Assembly (NCBI GenBank): GCA_015680905.1
Contig: CM027378.1
Coordinates: 8,475,001 to 8,539,000, forward strand
DNA from: Coptis chinensis
Lineage: Eukaryota > Streptophyta > Magnoliopsida > Ranunculales > Ranunculaceae
Length of the DNA stretch: 64,000 nt
Direction of reading: 5' to 3'
Shown: in pieces, positions 33,950-47,768 of the stretch
How the letters are laid out: each line of letters starts with the position of its first letter
Numbering within the stretch: position 1 is the stretch's first letter
Position numbers and translations under genes: made by a program
The notes under the pieces: generated by a model
Told to the model about the DNA's origin: nothing
Databases searched by the model: none
The model's input: the letters and a program-made list of their open reading frames with translations, nothing else

Positions 33950-35353
33950 TTATTTAGGCGTCTTTGAGTCATCATAATAAATATCAGCTGCAGAAGTATC
34001 AATGTCATTGAGGCCTAGCTCCTCGTTTTGCTCCCACGACCTCTCATAATCCTCAAAGTTCAGCTGATGATCATCTTCGATGACATCAGTTACCCGGCGA
34101 ACAAAAGATCTCGCCAAAGCATCATCAATAATGAGAGTCCATGGCTCCTCAATATCCAAAAGCTGACTCAACCTTGATTTGAAGTCTTTCCAATCACTTT
34201 TCTTCCCATCAGTGGTACTATCCCCGAGATGTAATGAATTTAGATTATCAAGATTTTCACCAATCTGAGTAATCAAACCCTCAATAGTGGTAACCATTCC
34301 ACCTAAAGTACCACTTCCCAACTCCAAATCAAGTTCCGGTATTGTCACACTAGCATAATCAGATTTTATAACATCACGGTTTAAATCAACCCTATTCTTG
34401 ACATTAACAACTATCTTCTTTCCTTTATCAGGAACATCACCACCAGCTTTCAACTCCGAACTCCGATCACCACACCCATCACAAGTAGAAGCCATAACAA
34501 TAACCTCTCTAAAATACGGAATCTTAGTAACGAACATTCTAGTTTCACATGGTATACCACAAAGTCCACAAGTTGATGGAAATGTCATTACCTCTTCAGG
34601 GGCTGAGTATTTCAACAATGCAGTAGTAAAATCCTCATTATTCCCATGCGCAATGGCCTTATGAGTAGCTGCAGCCCCGAATGTCCCATGAGGAACAACA
34701 TTTCTACTTCCTTCTTGGTTCTTGGCCTCGACAAGAAAACCCAATGCCTCTTGTTGCTCATTGGTCCTTTGGTAATACTTAATACTCAAGGGAGGGTCCG
34801 GAGCCGGGGCGAATGGGTTCTGGATAAAACTATTCCCCGACGGGTCATCAAGAATAAAGTCAAAAGGCACCGCTCCAGAAGCACACTCTTTCAGCTTCAC
34901 TAAAAACTCATCCAACGCTTTGGCCTTCCCAGGATCAATTTTCCTCCTCTCTTCTTGCAACTCTTCCAACTCATTCACCGCCCTCATTAATATCCCTTCC
35001 ACAGTACTCAAAGTCCCGCGTTGTGCTTCAGGTGGGATCTCGAAATCCAGGTGGGGAATCTTTATCGTAGCGGAATCCGATTTAACAACGTGCCGGTCGA
35101 GAGTGTTTTTGTCGGAAGACGCTACGCGTAAGTGATAAGTTCGGCCGCGGGGTTGGAGTTGGCCAGCGAACTGGACCTCGTTGTTGCGTTCGTTACAGTG
35201 TGGGCAGTCGAATGCCATTAAGACTAGGTCTCGAAAGTGTGGTATTCGAGTTAAGAGGATTTTTGTCGTCCCGTTTTCTCCGCAGCGCATACATAGACTT
35301 TCGATTTGGTGGATTTCGTTCACGGCTGAGCCGATGTCGATCATTGGATCCAT
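33950..35353 (-). CDS. ZPR1: ZPR1 zinc-finger protein, single exon
   Basis: ZPR1 binds eEF1A, acts as its folding chaperone in other eukaryotes, and shuttles to the nucleus during growth. The uninterrupted frame codes for 467 residues, a normal full length. Two ZPR1 modules are present. The first has a C4 finger with Cys21, Cys24, Cys50 and Cys53 (SLCMRCGENGTTK to FDCPHC) followed by the NNEVQFAG beta region. The second begins at about residue 258 (STCGLCG to STCDGC) followed by RSSELKAGG. Each finger is followed by an alpha-helical hairpin. The acidic tail EQNEELGLNDID is typical of plant forms. The first ATG of the frame at 35353 starts near the expected N-terminus. No lesion or intron was seen, unlike its neighbours, so it is judged functional. 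Confidence 0.95.
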   Translation of the reverse strand: MDPMIDIGSAVNEIHQIESLCMRCGENGTTKILLTRIPHFRDLVLMAFDCPHCNERNNEVQFAGQLQPRGRTYHLRVASSDKNTLDRHVVKSDSATIKIPHLDFEIPPEAQRGTLSTVEGILMRAVNELEELQEERRKIDPGKAKALDEFLVKLKECASGAVPFDFILDDPSGNSFIQNPFAPAPDPPLSIKYYQRTNEQQEALGFLVEAKNQEGSRNVVPHGTFGAAATHKAIAHGNNEDFTTALLKYSAPEEVMTFPSTCGLCGIPCETRMFVTKIPYFREVIVMASTCDGCGDRSSELKAGGDVPDKGKKIVVNVKNRVDLNRDVIKSDYASVTIPELDLELGSGTLGGMVTTIEGLITQIGENLDNLNSLHLGDSTTDGKKSDWKDFKSRLSQLLDIEEPWTLIIDDALARSFVRRVTDVIEDDHQLNFEDYERSWEQNEELGLNDIDTSAADIYYDDSKTPK

Positions 35354-36239
35354 TTTGTGTTTTCTTTTTTTTTATTAGTCACAAAAAGAGGTGACGGAAA
35401 ATGGCTGCAGGGTTTCTACTTTCTAGAGAGGTACACAAACGTCTATCGTTGGACTTTTTCTATGGGGGTATGATAGTCTTTTTGACTGCCAGGTGTTCTA
35501 TAGCTCGACAAATTGTACGACGACTCACTGAACCAAAGGTTAGGTCCGTCCGTGTAGTTGATGGGGGCCAGTGCAAGTAAGAAAACTTGATTACAAGAGC
35601 TTAAGATATGAACGAAGCCCTCCTTTCAAACTACTGCTAGAGGTTGCCGAATGATGTGAACACAACATCCAAGCTAAGAGTTAAAATCGGTTTTTGAAAT
35701 TAATGGGTCGAATAGTGATTAATTGGTTAATTGGTGATTAATCGGTAATTTAATATATATATTTGACACTTTCAAAATATATAATAATATAATCATATAA
35801 GATATTTCTACATAGTTATTCGAGAGGCAACAGAAAATATCAAATTTTCATAATCATATTTAATCAACTCAATTTTAGAATACTACAGAAATACAACAAT
35901 TATGTTAAATATTTAAAGAAATAAAGAGAGAGAGACAATAGATAATATATATTAGAGAGATGATACAATAATTTGTATATTTAACATTCGTTAAAAGAAA
36001 AAAATAAGTAAACTCTTAGCTTTGTGTGTTTATTAGGTTCCATTATTATTAATACGGTTTAAAAATCGAATTTGTTAATTTACGTATTTTTTTTGGGTGG
36101 GAAACCGATATTTTCAATAATTTTTTTTCTCGGTTTAGTGAGAAATAGGTCAATTTAGTGATTAAATCGGTTCAGTGAGAAAATTTTAAAAATCGGTAAA
36201 AACTAATCTGGTTACAAATTATAAGCAATTAATCAACGC
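35354..36239. other. ZPR1 promoter and AT-rich possible MITE
   Basis: The first 250 bases would hold the ZPR1 promoter. About 35680-36210 is very AT-rich and carries AATCGGT and TTAATCGGTAA units near both ends in opposite orientation, which suggests a decayed MITE. No target duplication could be fixed. Confidence 0.35.
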
Positions 36240-36289
36240 CGGCAGATATAACTGATATTGATAGCCATAGCATCCAAGGCTAGTTTATG

Positions 36290-37030
36290 CAAAATGGTAA
36301 GGCTGTTATAGTGTTATTGGGAGAGAACAAACTTCGGCCTCCTATTGTTGTGAGTGTGTAAGATTGAGGAAGTATTAAAACCAGGTTTAGTTTTAAAACA
36401 CAGCAAAAGGTCGTCATGTATCAGTCTTGGGCTCTTGGCCAAGTGTTCATGGAAATCCTGTGGTTCTCAAAGATTTTATAGAAAATGGCTAAGGATGGTA
36501 TATATGCTGGTAGAAATGGCACAGACTTGTCTTGTAATGGGACTGTGGTTCCTCTATCTGTTAGTAATGTCTTTCATCGAGTCAAAGAGAGTCTGTATGA
36601 AAACTTTGTTGTTACCTGATTATGAATGAATGAATCTTCTTTAAAAAAAAGGATGGTATATATGTCATGTAAGTATGTAACTGAAAGAAATAAAATCAAC
36701 CTTTCCCTACGTGAAGTTACCTATCATAGTTTGGTCATTTTTGCAGGGCTGCAGGCAGTATGGGAGGGCAATGTTCTAATGTGCAGAAGTTGCTAACAGC
36801 TATCAAAAGCGTTGGGGAATGTCAAATTTGCAAGCTTAGATGTGAAGCGTTCCTTTAAAAAGCATATTCGTGGGTTTGCCTACAGTAGATCGTTGGGACA
36901 TTTTCTGACACTTCTGTCTCGGAGAACAGGAAGCTGCTGATCCTTGTAGTAACATTTCGGGAGGACAGCGAACAAGGGAGCTCTCTTAGCTTGTTCAAAT
37001 ACTTTAGTCCTTCTAAATAGTATATAAATA
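36290..37030 (+). other. Unrecognised exon-like fragments
   Basis: Short open stretches, such as one near 36300 reading VLLGENKLRPP and a 91-codon frame at 36354-36629, look protein-like but match no family I can name. The first part ends in A-rich sequence near 36640, as retroposed fragments do. Possibly LINE debris. No function is proposed. Confidence 0.3.
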
Positions 37031-37267
37031 GTATATAGGTGTTTTGATTTAATTATTCATTAAGTGGTATTATGTGTAAGAAAAATACCCAGATTCATTT
37101 ACGAGGCCAGGTTGATTATAGGAGATGCTACTAATAGAGATATCTAAACTGCTAACAACTTGTTACATAAAAACTTGTAATTACTTGTTACACAGACTTA
37201 CACTGACTCCCAAAATATTTTCTTCAGGAAACCATGTTCGATAAGCCAAACTGTAGAGTATATCACA

Positions 37268-40200
37268 TTACATGTTGTTTACAAATATGTCGAATTCATG
37301 GGGCATGAAGTCTTCACTTGGTCTGTAATATTTGTCAGGAGAATATAGACTTAAGTTTGTAACTTGGCTGGTATAAAGACAGGCAAACCTCTCTACCTGC
37401 ATAGAACCAAAAGCACAATTATAAGATGGTGGTTTCGTATCTAATAGCCATTCTCAGATGATAGTTTATGTATTTAATACCACCCCATAACAAAATATCA
37501 CAATTCTACTGTTTTGCATGCAGCTTAAAAAGTTGGATAAAATTCGGTCCAATAGGTTCTAAGAAAGGCATAGTGCCACCAATTGAATAAACTATCATCA
37601 GTATGGTTCGCTAATATTTGTTGATTTTATCCAAAAAATCCATGACTCTCACATTAAATTGTGCTGGATCAGGATTTCTTCTTTCCAGCTCCAAGCTAAT
37701 GTGCTTTCTGGCTCGATAATTTGATCGTAATTATAACGACTTGTGGTCCAACACTCCAACCATTATTTTAGGAGACTATGATTTGTCTATCAGACAAAAT
37801 AAAGAATTCTAAACTAAACATTGAAGATATAAAACATGATCTCCGTTGTCAGGTGAACATGAAAATGTTCCCTGTTTTCAGCAGAAATCAGTAATAAGGC
37901 AGTGCATCTCCTGAACATTATTATACTTTGCTGGATTTCGCCAAATCAAATGATTATAACTAAAAGTGATAGGAGAGGGCAAGAAAACTCCAAAGTTTAC
38001 GTAGTGTTCCACTGCTGGAAGAAGATTCAAGAACTGATTTTCTGTCTAAATAAAATCAGTTCTTTACCAATACATAATCCTAATTCCAAAATACTCTATA
38101 AAATTATACTACCTTAAAGAGAAAAGCTTCAGAAAAGCATATAACCTGATGAGCAAAGCGAGAGTTCTGGTAACCAGTCTTCATGAGCTGTCCCCAAACC
38201 TTGTGAAACTGAAAAGGCAAAGCAGAAAATGTAAATCCGAGTATGAGTGACTGCTCCAGGTGTGCCTCCAAACCAAAACTACTACGTTTTCATGCAGAGG
38301 CTCAAGGACAAACAATGTTTGAATCTAGGTTACATGGACACGCCATATTTTGAAAAAAATCTGTGTCAGATACGTATCCACGTGTCCGTGTCCGTATCCA
38401 TGTCGGACACACACAGACACATTGTATTTAATTTACCTCAAATTTCTGATTTACCATCTAATTTAATAAATTTATAATTATTAAAAAATTAATTAATTAT
38501 TCCTATCCGTGTCCCCGTGTCGATCTTCAACTGCTCCCCGTATCCGACACCCCGTATCCGTGTCGGACACCGACACGCGTGCCCGTGTCAATGTAACCTA
38601 GGTTTGAATAGATCAAGGAGAGGAAAGGGAAAAGAGAACCTCTTATCTTACAAACTTCAATGTATAAATTGGTGGCACCAAAAATAAATCAGTTGATCAG
38701 ATTGGACCCCTCTCTTATAGATAAATATCAAGTACATAGTGGAATATCACATTGGGATAATACTAATTGCACCTTTACAGATGGTATTATTCTCAACAAT
38801 GAATACAGACCAAAGTATTTTCACTTTGTTGGACAGTTCACTTGTGTATTCATATACCATTAAGAGGTATGATGATTAGATTAGAAAATAAAAGGATAAA
38901 CCTTCAGACAGACATATATAATTCAACATGTATAAAGCAGATAGTGAATCTCTGGTAAGTTTTGCTCACCTTCTGGTGACATTCTCGTTGGGCCTTTTGA
39001 TGACGCAGGCGTAACTTCTCCCTTTGAGACTAACAATAAAGATGATTTCAAATAATTAATGCTTGTTGACATTGCCAGTAATAAGAGTTCAATCCAGTCA
39101 CAAAAAAAGACATTGAGGATGATATGTAGTTGCACCAAATTTACAGTTTCTCGCATTATAAATCCAAATGTAGTTGTACAGATTGAACAATTTTTCATAG
39201 AAACACATATTTTCTAGCAAAATATTTACGCACACTTTGTATATAACAATCAACAATGCATGTACACTTGTGCACAGCCTGTTGCTCTCTATTCTCTAAA
39301 TAGTGTAACTCAAATATCTAGAGAAAGAGCTTTCTTAAGTTCCCTTTGGAAGATGCTTTCGACATATCAGGCTCACATAATTAATACTTGGTCAATCGAT
39401 TTAGCCCAAACAGTCATAATTGACAAGTTTGTAGTTCTCCAACCCTGTGTTTGTAATAACACTAAAAAAGTTAGCCTAGATCCTCCCAAATGTCAAATTG
39501 TTGAAACAGATTACAGAGTACTGTTTCATCCAAGTCCAGCACAAGTGCAGCACATATAACAGAGTGACATTGTATAGATAAAGACAGGGTTTGTCGCTGA
39601 ACTTCCCATTTTCCCCAAAGAAGATACAGATCCAATCACACAAATGCAAAACAGAGCATAACAAGCATTCCGCAAGAGCATCCAGTTAGAAATGAAGAAA
39701 ATTATGAGTTCTAAGAGATCAAGAATCGATGAAAGAGGGCAAGGACCACCATGGTGGGAGCAGATTTGAACTAACTTGACTTACAAGCAATGACAATGAT
39801 TCTTTTTAGCTGACCCCAAATAATTTCCACTGTTAAATAAATCCTACTTCATGTCTCCTTTGATGAACTTCAAAATTTTGATTAAATAAATAAACAACAG
39901 ATATCCTTATCTAACAAGCACGTCAAATCAAGTTTATGGGGCTAACCTCCAATTCATTCAATTCGGACCAGAAAATGAGCTTCTTATCAGCATCAAGACC
40001 TTCAAACCTAAACCAAAAATAAAGTAAGTTAGAAGAAAGAGCGAAATATTAAAATGAAAAATGAAATCAAAAGAAAACATTTTTTGTGACAGTCTGATAG
40101 TAGCATTTATAATCAAAATGCAAAAACAAAGTTGTTGTCAGTTAGTCAATTACTGTACATTCTCAGTATGTATATACAAACTTTGGCTTTTTTTTACTAA

Positions 40201-43200
40201 CTTTTTGGATGGTCATATTTACTACAATTACTGTACATTCTCAGTATGTATATACAAACTTTGGCCTTTTTTTACTTTAACTTTTTGGATGGTCATATTT
40301 ACTAAGGTGTACTCCCACAAACTTCACTAACTATAATAGCAGCTCCTGCAATAAATTTTAGTTTCCCACAGGTTTCTAATAGAAGGGGTGGGGATGGGGA
40401 GGTGGGGAGGGGACAAGATTAGAATGTAATTTGAATATTTGGTATCCAATTCTAGATTAAAAATACTTTTCGGTATAGCGCCTCATCCAGGAGATTACTT
40501 ACTGCAACGACCACTTCATGTGATGGATTTGATCCTCAATAAGATCGCGCTCTTTCCTTAACAGCTGAGATTCCTACACAAATATACTCAAGTTAGTTCT
40601 GCAACTGAAAGAGTAATTATAATTTATAAATTTATTAAACTGATTGAACAACCTTCAACATAGTTTCAAGCAACTGTCAGTAACTTGTCATCATTACAAA
40701 AGGTAAACATACCTGATGATCCTCATAATAGTGAGAGTGACAACAGATTAACAAGAAATATATTTCACGAATGGTTAAATTTATTTTGGGATATTCTTAG
40801 ACACATACAGTAGACTGCATTAAAGTTTTTATTTTGTTTTTGCTCCCAAGTATTTAGAGAAGCAAACAGACCAGCTGACTACTTAGCTGGTCTCAGCATG
40901 TCAAATTGGATTAGCTTGTTGCATTTTGTCCCTCCATTAAATAGAAAAATTCAAGTCTTTATAGAGGATGATGTGAGTATTAAGTAATACAGGTCGGGGA
41001 AACCCTAGCTAACTTTATAAAACAAAATAAAATAAACACTTTGTTTTTAGGACCTTTTTTGTTATGATATACCGCCTCAGGCTTTTAAGCATGGAAGCTG
41101 AAACGGCAAGGTTAAAAGCATCCACACATCCTGTTAACCACTTGACTGCTATAAACGGGTTATAGACGTCACTGTTACAGCAGTGATAGTTAAACCTACT
41201 GCCTTATGCAAAGTATGTTACCTCATAGTAGCTAATTTATTGTCGTGCAACATCTTTATTTCAGCAATTTCAAGGAAAAAGGTACCCTACACACATAATT
41301 CCCTAGAACCATGTAGTAACTTTAGTTCATTCTGCTTTTTCTAAGGTTACTTTTTTGAGTCAGAATCCTCAGCTTGGACATGTTCGAGATCAGTGCGGGA
41401 TCTCATATCTGTTTGACACTATCTATGGACCCATTGTTAGGTTAAGAAAAGGTCATGGAGCACTTCCATTTGCCATTATTAGGAGCATATGGTTGGAGCT
41501 GAACCGCAAATACTTTTGAAAGTCAGGTAAGAGATTATTGTAATGTAAAAAGTTGAGTCAACCAGTGATGGCACTTAAGGCATCAACTTCTATAAGCTTG
41601 TGATGAGGTGGAGTTTCTGCACTTAGCATCCAGAATCCTCAAGTGTTATATATAGAATATGGATATAACATTTCCAACTCAACCCAAATTTAGTTCTAAG
41701 AGTTGATGCCCCCTTTACTAGCTTATGCTGCTCATAGATTTAAGTAAACTACAAATAAATAAGGTTTTCTAATAAGAATGTAATCACACCTTACGGATAT
41801 CCCGTGACTTCCAAAGGAGTTCCACCTCACTTTCGAGCTCTGGCACAACAAGCATTGTTCGCCAACCTATAAGAGAAATCAGAACCACCACCAACCAAAG
41901 CCTACTATTATAGATGGAACCGGTACGAACAAAAACTAAACTAAGTCGTGGATATCTCTATTCCACTGTCAAAGCAAAGAAAAATCTACAAACCATTGAT
42001 ATGAGAGAAAGAAAATTCAAATACGGTCAGGCTTTTTTTGAAGGATACCTAGAACTTTTTTGCTGCGTAAAATATCTCCATATATGTGATCCCCCACATA
42101 AAGAACCTGCCAAGAATGAAGAGGGGAAATGCCAATAGGTATTTGAGTACCTCACCATTAAAATCTGTTCAAAACTTTAAATGAAATGATAGAAGATGAG
42201 ACTTTGACAGTTAAATTCAACAGCATAAAACAAAATAAACCTTAAGATTTAAAGCCAGTCTAAAAAAGGATGCATGAAATAATACAAATTTAAGAAAACA
42301 ACACTCAAAGTCAAATGATTGCAGACAAGTGAAGCTGCACCTGTGAACTGGCCTCAACTGAAAGCAATCTATGTAGATGACCAACGCTCCCACCCTAAAT
42401 TGAGAAAACCACAACTTCGGTATCAATTATCCATTATATATATGGCTAATTAGTAGTCCTTGATCATAAAAATGAATTAACACAAGCTGATGTTGTATTT
42501 CCTAAAATGTACTACAAAGGATGTAGTCATGTAGGTTATATTGATACCTGGAAAACACGACATGCCTTTTTAAGTCCATTACGTGGTAATCTTGGTGAAG
42601 TGTTGCCCATCTTTAACAGAACACAACTTGTGTAAATAAAGGGAAGAACAACTAAGAATATATGATAAGGCTAGACAAACATAAGGTTTCAATTCACTGA
42701 CCTGAGGCACAGGACTGCCATTATCTGTATTAAGTAACATCCCAGACTCAGGTTCAACTTCAAACAGACTTGAACGATTATCTTCATGGAAAAAGCTTGG
42801 CTTTGAACTGTATATATTAGATAGAAGATAAATAAGTAAAATGTTTATCTAAAATATGTGCATTGAGGTGCAAAATAACAAACGTGTCATATATATTAAA
42901 GAAAAATAAATTTGCATCTATTCATGAAAAATAAATTAAAAGAAAAGTCCATAGCAAAAACACAGCCTTTGACAATCATATAGTAAATTTGGAATTAGTT
43001 TACTACTCTGTTGAGATGTTTAGTTTAGTCCCACATGGGACATTGAAAGCCTTGCATAACAATATTTAAGTTCCTGGGCCTCTTCAATCATCACATTGGA
43101 TGCTCCTAAAGTTTAAGATATACAAATCTGAAAAGACACACAACAAAAGTACACACGTAGTTTCCATAATTATGCCACTCATCCTTTTCTATCATAATTT

Positions 43201-46200
43201 ATATTCTTATATTTGATCAATAGAAGTTCAAATCAGCAGGGAAAATAAATCTATTACATGATACTAATGTGTGCACAAAGCTAACAACCATGAGCTAATA
43301 CACAATCACATTTAAACCAGTCTGTAGTGTGCCCAAAAGAACATTTGTTATGAAAATTTAATTATATAAAATTATGACATAGAAATAACTCTAAATTCTG
43401 TAATATATCACATTAACCAAGATTACTTTTTAATACACATGATACATGGAATCACTATTAATCATGTGATCAAGTACGTAGAAGATTAATGAAAAAACAC
43501 ATTCCATTTGAACTTCTTGCGCACAACTTGTGTCATTAAGTTCGTTTCAATTTCTTCCTGCTAAAATTAAATAGAGTCCAACTACATTTCGCCCAGTAGC
43601 ACTCAGGTGAAAACTAGTGAAAAGCAGATACATGAAACTTAATGCTATAAGATAATGGAAATATATTATTAGGACTAAAACTATAACATGATATAAGACA
43701 AAAACCAATTCATTGAGGATAAAGATGTCCAAGGGAAAAAGTGAACCTTCCTGTGATGACAACATTAAAGTTCTCAAGCCAATCATAATTGCATGGTGAA
43801 CTACCATCCACAATTCGTTTTCCACACAGGAAATTCATAACAACATTCGTGTAGTCCCATAAGCTGCAGTAAAAACACGGAATGAAGTTAATTGGTTGTG
43901 ACTTATTATAGAATCCAATAGGTGGAATATTCAAAAAATTGATCAAAAGAGACATTGAATACCTATTTGTTACCAAGAATGTTGCTCTACCAGAATCTCG
44001 AAGCATTTTTAGCATGGGTACTATAGATAGATCTTCATTGATATATCTAATAAATGCACATCAGGCAAAATAAGTTATTTTTAAGTGAAAAAAAAATTAC
44101 AATTTAAGACATAACACAAGAACATGCCTTGAGAATACCTTTAAATAACAGAGGATTCATCTTTTTCCTATCACGTTTATAAAAATAAAAAGGGGTTTAG
44201 CGCTACAATAGTTTGAAAATGTTGTCAATGATGATCTATAATCAGTCTATACGTTATACCATGTCCCAACGATTATTACCATCTCTACAAAATAGAAAAG
44301 GCTAAATTTAAAACCATTCAACTGTTATAGTTCTTTTATTTAGGGGACATTTCACATTTCCCGAGGGTGACCGAAGGTCCATTGGGGGTTCGGGTGGACA
44401 GCACCCCAGACCTGAATTTTAAGCATATAAACCCTACTATTTCTATTTATAAATAAATGTGTGAGAAGGCCGAAATAATACATTTCATCTATGGAAATTC
44501 TTGAAATATTGGTGAACTAGACAGAGATCCGAAAAATGTTATATGACATAAAAAACATATAAGCAAACTCTTTGAGGTATTGCACCTTCACTATGCATCT
44601 TCTTGAATAGATAAGTTAAACTACGCAAGTGTGTTTGTATGATGCACATATATTTAGCAATCTTTCATGCAAGAATAAGGACATTTATGGAGTGAACAAC
44701 GCGTAGTTGCTTCCTAATCAAACTACTGTCACACAAAAAATGCCTCTGTAGAAAGCAAAGAAAGATCATCTTCACGAAATCTTATATCAAGTTTTTGACT
44801 GGTTTGTAGGAGGGTGTAGCTATTTGTTTTGGTTGATCATGCATTGGTGGTTGATGTTGGATTAGGATGGGAATTTATGGTGTGTACAAATTTAACACAT
44901 GAAAGTGTTAAAAAAAAAAAGGGGCTGAAGGCAAGAGCTTGAAGAAAAGTAAGGTGCACCTGTCGCAATGAGACACTTTGATGTACTGTAAACCATAAAT
45001 ATCAATTTGGTTGGAATACCCAAGTCTCAAGAACGTAGTGCAATGTCATCGCAAAGGAGTACAAGTCAGAAAAAACTTATTAAGTGGGAAGTAGCTAATT
45101 TGGCAACTCTTCTAGAATGATTTCCTGATATCTATCTGTTTTTTCATGGCTGGGATAACAAATTATGGTCCGACACCCAAAACACCTTCCAGCCTTTTCC
45201 TTTTTCAATTAATTTTTTTCTTCAGTGGCACAAGATTAAGGATAAACAAGCAACATTTGTTCCAAAATTCCCATTTGAAGCAGTTTGGGGAAAACTTGTT
45301 TTGACACTTGAGTAGTCAACTCAATTCTGATGGATAAATAAAGAACGGTCATTCATCGTGTTCAATTCTTACTTTCCAGGATCTTTTGCAACCATTTGTT
45401 TCAAAGTTCCATCTCTGTGGCACAAGTCAACTGCAGCTCGAACATCTTTATACATTCTCGAATACCTGCAAGTATGATACAAATTACAAAGCATGTGGGT
45501 AAGTAAGGATGCTAAAAGGAGAAGGTGATATTATGCATGCTTCATGTGAATGCGGTCAAACCAAAGCAAATGCCGAAATGACATATTCCCGGAACAAAGT
45601 AGACATATTCAATCAAACATACACACACTATATTGTAGAGAGAGAGAGTCATCATAAAGGTATGATACCTCCAGGACATAACAACTAAATAACGTGGGCA
45701 CATATGAAGAAGGAAAAGCCATAGGTTGGAGCTCAATGCTAGTTGAAGCAAAAAACCTTAAACACCTGGTAAATTGTAACTTTGTAAGAGGGAGAAATAT
45801 TTCCCAGTGTTGATTGATACTTGATAGAAAGGGAAGATACAAAGTCATGGGGCATTTCATGAAGCCAAAAAGCAGAGAAACTTGCTGTACCATCCTGGGA
45901 AAAAGAAGCTGGACAAAATGGCCTGGAAAATAGAAGAGAATATCGTTTCATGGTCGTTATATCATAAGCTGAATTTTGCGGACCAATGTAACAACCCCAG
46001 GGACTGTTGTTGATCCATTCACCTTGATCAGATGTAACAGTAAACAAGAGTTACAGACAGGAAATTATCTGACAATCTGAACTTGAAAGGTTTCAGATAA
46101 AAAATATTTATTTAATGCTAAAGCATGACTAAGAGCCACATTTTGCAAATTTTAGTAACTTTTCACCAGGCTACAAATATAAGACAAGAAATCCAGCTCC

Positions 46201-47768
46201 TATACAATAGTATTTCCTTTGAGTTTAAACACTATAGCAACACAAACATGTCTAATGGCTATCAGGAGGAAACAAAACACATGAACATGTTTAAACATCA
46301 CAGAACACACACTCAGACTTATCTCTACAAGTCTGTATGTTAGTATAGTGAGCCGATGAACTAGACTACAATCAGCACTAACAATTTCCAAGAAAACAAA
46401 ATCACATTTTATACGCCAATGGTAAAATCACATAAGAAAATTGACCAATGTCAGTGACATGACACAATACTTCAAATTTGGAATAAACATTTCAAAAAGA
46501 TAAAGATAGTAGTTTGCATGATCTAAAGGCAATACGCTTTCACTATATAACCACAGAAGTCTTGTTATATGCAATGTAAATAGTTTTACAAAGAGTCGCA
46601 AACATACCCAACACCATCAGGAACTTTTCCGGGATTATTATCCTTGAAGTCAACAAGTTGTGCAAATAAGTAAGCTTCTGCCAGCGAGAAAAGAGTGTCA
46701 ATAAGAGCATAGTCAGGCTCATCAAATGATTCACGTATAAAGCTATTTCCATAAGTAGCCATTTTGTCTTCCTTGGACATCTCACTAAAGCCATGGTAAG
46801 CAACTTTCACATATTTATGGCGATCCATCTGCACCACAAGCAAGCACCAGTTAATTCGCTGCAAATCAAAGAGATTAGAAACAACAAGTAAAGTTATGGT
46901 ATCCACAATGTAGGAGAAAAAAAGGGAGTTTTACAAAACAAACTATAGCATCAACATAGTGTATGCAAGTCCAAGGCTAGTCCAGTTTGTTTGGAGTTTG
47001 GAGTTTGGAGTGCATACATATAAAAATTTTGTTGACAGTAAAGAAAGATCCAATAACTGTTACACAAGATGAAACTAGTAAGTAATGAGAATGAATAACC
47101 TTCAAGATGTTGCCTCTCTTCTTATCAACAACCAAACCTCTAACCATGTATTTCCAATCAAATGACCAGTCCAATAGCTGCAGAAAGACAAGATTGTTAC
47201 ATAATAATAATAATAATAATCAAGTATGGTTAGTTGATAAAACAAACGTGTATACCTCTGGAGGATAGCCAAGATCATAAACCAGCTTTGTAATTGTCCC
47301 ACCATACGCAAGAGATTCAAACGTCTCGGGCATGTATTGTGCCAAAGTATAGTCCATATCAAAGCCGACAGCAACAATATTCTTCATATTTAATGACCTG
47401 TTACAAAATATCTGTCTCCCAATATCAATCTTACATCCCCATCCTGGCGACGACCATATACTATTATTCCCATCATCCATCTTATAATGAGGACGATCTT
47501 TTCTGTGGTGTTGGTGTTGGTGTTGGTGTTGGTGTTGTGAGTGGAAGCGGACAAGGAATGAGGACGAGAAATTATAATTTATAGTTTCACGAGAAATGAA
47601 AGAGAAGGAAAGACGTTTAGGAAATCGCATCCTTTGTTGTGATGGTGGGGATTCAAATGGGCTTATTATTACTAAGCATTTAATGTTAAGTGGATAAAAC
47701 GAATCAGTTCCTCCTCCTCGAATACTTCTACTTTTTGTTGGTGGTTGTGTTATGGGAAATGAGTACAT
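37268..47768 (-). CDS. HAD-superfamily purine 5'-nucleotidase (NT5C2-like), 16 exons
   Basis: Removes phosphate from IMP/GMP-type nucleotides in related enzymes. Exons: 47768-47256, 47177-47100, 46828-46608, 45465-45373, 44046-43963, 43863-43747, 42807-42702, 42610-42548, 42394-42341, 42106-42049, 41866-41790, 40573-40503, 40007-39947, 39029-38970, 38208-38146, 37396-37268. All are GT-AG and in phase, giving about 615 residues with no stop. HAD motif I is DMDYT at residues 137-141; motif II lies in ATFLVTNS; motif IV is YVGDHIYGDI; the C-terminus shows SPDKYYRPSEDFMPHE. The N-terminal 95 residues are basic and Ser-rich with a QH repeat and may be an organelle presequence; Met47 (47630) is an alternative start. 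Introns carry a MITE, a 78-bp tandem repeat and a LINE fragment without harm. Confidence 0.93.
38325..38601 (+). mobile_element. hAT-type MITE copy 5 (full length, 277 bp)
   Basis: Ends are CTAGGTTACATGGACACG and the inverted CAATGTAACCTAG. The 8-bp target duplication GTTTGAAT lies at 38317-38324 and 38602-38609. It sits in the 5'-nucleotidase intron between exons 14 and 15. Confidence 0.93.
40147..40304. repeat. 78-bp tandem duplication
   Basis: Two head-to-tail copies (40147-40224, 40225-40304), each beginning CAATTACTGTACATTCTC and ending near CATATTTACTA. They differ by a few bases and a 2-bp indel. Intron of the 5'-nucleotidase gene. Confidence 0.85.
40850..40987 (+). pseudogene. RNase H-like fragment of a LINE, antisense in an intron
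   Basis: Reads VFREANRPADYLAGLS then FVPPLNRKIQVFIEDD and stops. It matches the C-terminal part of the fragment at 12640-13035 almost residue by residue, so both come from one retrotransposon family. Confidence 0.75.
47480..47533. repeat. In-frame GTGTTG repeat coding for (Gln-His)n
   Basis: Hexanucleotide repeat inside the presumed presequence of the 5'-nucleotidase, giving five Gln-His pairs in a row at residues 78-87. Such repeats vary in length; being in steps of six bases they keep the frame. Confidence 0.8.

Noticed and set aside
35200-35394. Plus-strand frames over ZPR1
   Set aside because: Antisense shadows of the intact ZPR1 coding sequence.
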